From contig NHCU01000001.1 of NCBI GenBank assembly GCA_002167365.1, positions 1-8,083 on the forward strand: a DNA stretch of 8,083 nucleotides, in the 5' to 3' direction. Shown one piece after another: positions 7,127-8,083 of this stretch; within the stretch, counting starts at the first letter, position 1, and every line of letters starts with the position of its first letter. The DNA is from Betaproteobacteria bacterium TMED41. Its GTDB lineage: Bacteria > Pseudomonadota > Gammaproteobacteria > Burkholderiales > Burkholderiaceae_A. The notes beneath the pieces were generated by a model. The model had not been told where the DNA came from. It did not search any database and was given only the letters and a program-made list of their open reading frames with translations. Both the position numbers and the translations under genes were made by a program.

Positions 7127-7699
7127 ATGCCCTGGACGATCTCTAATATCCTGACGGTAATCCGCGTCGCGTTGATTCCTGTTGTGGTCGCTATCTATCT
7201 TGTCGGTGGCTCGGGCTACCTTACGGCCGGGCTATTTCTTCTCGCAGGTATTACCGACTGGGCGGACGGTTACCTGGCCCGAAAACGAAACGAACTCTCG
7301 GCCTTTGGTGCGTTCTTGGATCCTGTCGCAGACAAGCTGATGGTTTGCGCAGTACTTGTCCTGTTGGTGGCCGATCGTGAAATTACGGAGCCTCTTCTGA
7401 GCCCGGCCCTTTTCACCATCACGGTCGCCATCATTATCGGAAGAGAGATCGCCATCTCGGCGTTACGTGAGTGGATGGCCGAGCTTGGTCAGCGTGGCAT
7501 CGTTGCGGTCGGATGGATGGGCAAAGTCAAAACTACGCTGCAGTTTCTGTCGATTGCGATTTTGCTCTTTGCTCAGGCGGGGATGCAGCAGCTGGTTTTA
7601 ATCCTTGGGGAACTTCTCTTGTACATAGCAGGAGCGCTTACTCTGTGGTCGATGGTTTTGTACCTAAAAGGGGCTTGGCCTGCGCTAATCGAGCGCTAG
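7127..7699 (+). CDS. pgsA: CDP-diacylglycerol-glycerol-3-phosphate 3-phosphatidyltransferase
   Basis: PgsA is the inner-membrane enzyme that makes phosphatidylglycerol phosphate from CDP-diacylglycerol and glycerol 3-phosphate, the committed step to phosphatidylglycerol and cardiolipin. The product has 190 residues, a normal length. The CDP-alcohol phosphatidyltransferase signature D-x2-DG-x2-AR-x8-G-x3-D-x3-D is complete: Asp44, Asp47, Gly48, Ala51, Arg52, Gly61, Asp65 and Asp69. Further family-specific patches are GREIAISALREWMAE (105-119) and GKVKTTLQF (132-140). Several hydrophobic segments are visible (about 8-28, 32-43, 71-82, 95-108, 138-150, 155-180), consistent with a polytopic membrane protein. 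The ATG is 3 bases after the uvrC stop and has no independent ribosome binding site, so coupling is likely. There is no terminator hairpin before the tRNA gene that follows. Confidence 0.97.
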   Translation: MPWTISNILTVIRVALIPVVVAIYLVGGSGYLTAGLFLLAGITDWADGYLARKRNELSAFGAFLDPVADKLMVCAVLVLLVADREITEPLLSPALFTITVAIIIGREIAISALREWMAELGQRGIVAVGWMGKVKTTLQFLSIAILLFAQAGMQQLVLILGELLLYIAGALTLWSMVLYLKGAWPALIER

Positions 7700-7706
7700 C
7701 AATTAC

Positions 7707-7734
7707 TTGACAGGTTGTTGAACCCCTATAGAAT
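7707..7734 (+). promoter_or_regulatory. Sigma-70-type promoter of tRNA-Gly
   Basis: TTGACA (7707-7712) is a perfect -35 box. After a 16-base spacer comes TAGAAT (7729-7734), 5 of 6 matches to the -10 consensus; TATAGA two bases upstream is a poorer alternative with a 14-base spacer. Transcription would start around 7741, a few bases before the mature tRNA 5' end at 7748. The stretch between the -10 and the tRNA (CACTGGCTTCGC) is not strongly GC-rich at its start, so a stringent-control discriminator is not evident. Confidence 0.75.
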
Positions 7735-7747
7735 TCACTGGCTTCGC

Positions 7748-7823
<76 letters not shown>

Positions 7824-7871
7824 GAACTTCTAAAATAAAAGATTCATAAGGATCGACTAATCTCCTCTCAA

Positions 7872-7897
7872 GTGCATATTTAGGCATTTTTATGCAC
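7872..7897. repeat. Nested inverted and direct repeats, AT-rich, downstream of tRNA-Gly
   Basis: GTGCATA (7872-7878) is inverted as TATGCAC (7891-7897) around a 12-base loop. Inside it, GCAT-TTTT-ATGC (7884-7895) is a second palindrome, and GCATATTTA (7874-7882) is repeated directly as GCATTTTTA (7884-7892) with one mismatch. There is no GC-rich stem with a T tract in the usual form, so it is not a typical intrinsic terminator. Its position between a tRNA end and a recombinase-like gene would fit a protein-binding site for recombination, but that is inference. Confidence 0.5.
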
Positions 7898-7905
7898 CTC
7901 AGATC

Positions 7906-7944
7906 GCTCGCAAATGGCTCGCTGGGAGCGAACAGATGGCTCGC
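7906..7944. repeat. Phased GCTCGC repeats
   Basis: GCTCGC occurs at 7906-7911, 7917-7922 and 7939-7944, at offsets of 11 and 22 bases, or one and two turns of the helix. The last two copies are part of a longer exact direct repeat, ATGGCTCGCT (7914-7923 and 7936-7945). Between them, TCGCT-GGG-AGCGA (7919-7931) is a small inverted repeat. The block ends at the stop codon of the minus-strand recombinase-like gene. Phased short repeats of this sort can be arm-type sites for an integrase or accessory protein; no function is shown by the sequence itself. Confidence 0.55.
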
Positions 7945-7945
7945 T

Positions 7946-8083
7946 CTAACCAAGGGCTTCCAAGGCTCTTACGGCCTTCTTCCGCTGGTCATCTGTACCG
8001 ACCAAATAGAGCTGAGTCGTTTTCATCTGAATGTGACGGGCTAATTCCACAACAAGGGTTAGGGGATATTCGGACCTAATCAA
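7946..8083 (-). CDS. Probable tyrosine recombinase/integrase, C-terminal 45 residues (5' end outside window)
   Basis: On the minus strand an open frame enters from the right edge and ends at a TAG at 7948-7946. The 45 visible residues end in DDQRKKAVRALEALG. The segment RHIQMKTTQLYL has the His-x8-Tyr spacing and the TT-x2-Y pattern that close tyrosine recombinases, where the usual form is G-H-S-x-I-x-T-T-x-x-Y. The His would be codon 17 of the fragment (8035-8033) and the nucleophilic Tyr codon 26 (8008-8006). The usual Gly before His is Arg here. The gene points toward tRNA-Gly, with 122 non-coding bases between them, as at the edge of tRNA-integrated islands or prophages. The family call rests on a short tail, so another protein is possible. 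Confidence 0.6.
   Translation of the reverse strand: MIRSEYPLTLVVELARHIQMKTTQLYLVGTDDQRKKAVRALEALG

Noticed and set aside
7824..7850. Terminator directly after tRNA-Gly
   Set aside because: The sequence is A-rich with only very weak, AT-based pairing and no GC-rich stem followed by a T run.

Overview
The window reads as ordinary proteobacterial chromosome, most likely from a gammaproteobacterium. The order msbA-lpxK-kdsB and the order uvrC-pgsA-tRNA-Gly(GCC) are both familiar from that class, and the tRNA is nearly the Escherichia coli glyW sequence as I recall it. One gene points elsewhere: the elongation factor P has an N-terminal half that looks like the alphaproteobacterial type. I therefore place the organism in Proteobacteria with confidence, in Gammaproteobacteria with moderate confidence, and no further.

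Region 1 (1-3952, + strand) is a tightly packed cell-envelope operon: the 3' two thirds of msbA (lipid A flippase), lpxK (lipid A 4'-kinase), kdsB (CMP-Kdo synthetase) and nagZ (peptidoglycan-recycling beta-hexosaminidase). Gaps are 8, 1 and 10 bases. The first three act in series on lipid A: LpxK and KdsB help build Kdo2-lipid A and MsbA flips it across the inner membrane. NagZ works on the other envelope polymer. The small Trm112/YcaR-type gene that E. coli carries between lpxK and kdsB is absent.

Region 2 (3991-4557, - strand) is efp, convergent with nagZ and divergent from the repair cluster. The 79-base divergent gap carries a plausible efp promoter and a possible 22-codon + strand ORF with a good ribosome binding site.

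Region 3 (4579-7699, + strand) is a DNA-repair and phospholipid operon: a family 5 uracil-DNA glycosylase, uvrC and pgsA, with 3-base gaps, so translation is probably coupled.

Region 4 (7707-8083) has a strong sigma-70-type promoter, tRNA-Gly(GCC), an AT-rich non-coding stretch with palindromes and helically phased GCTCGC repeats, and the last 45 codons of a minus-strand protein that looks like a tyrosine recombinase. The simplest reading is that an integrated element begins at the 3' end of the tRNA gene and continues beyond the window. I see no clearly undescribed system inside the window. If there is one, it is most likely in that element, of which only the edge is visible.
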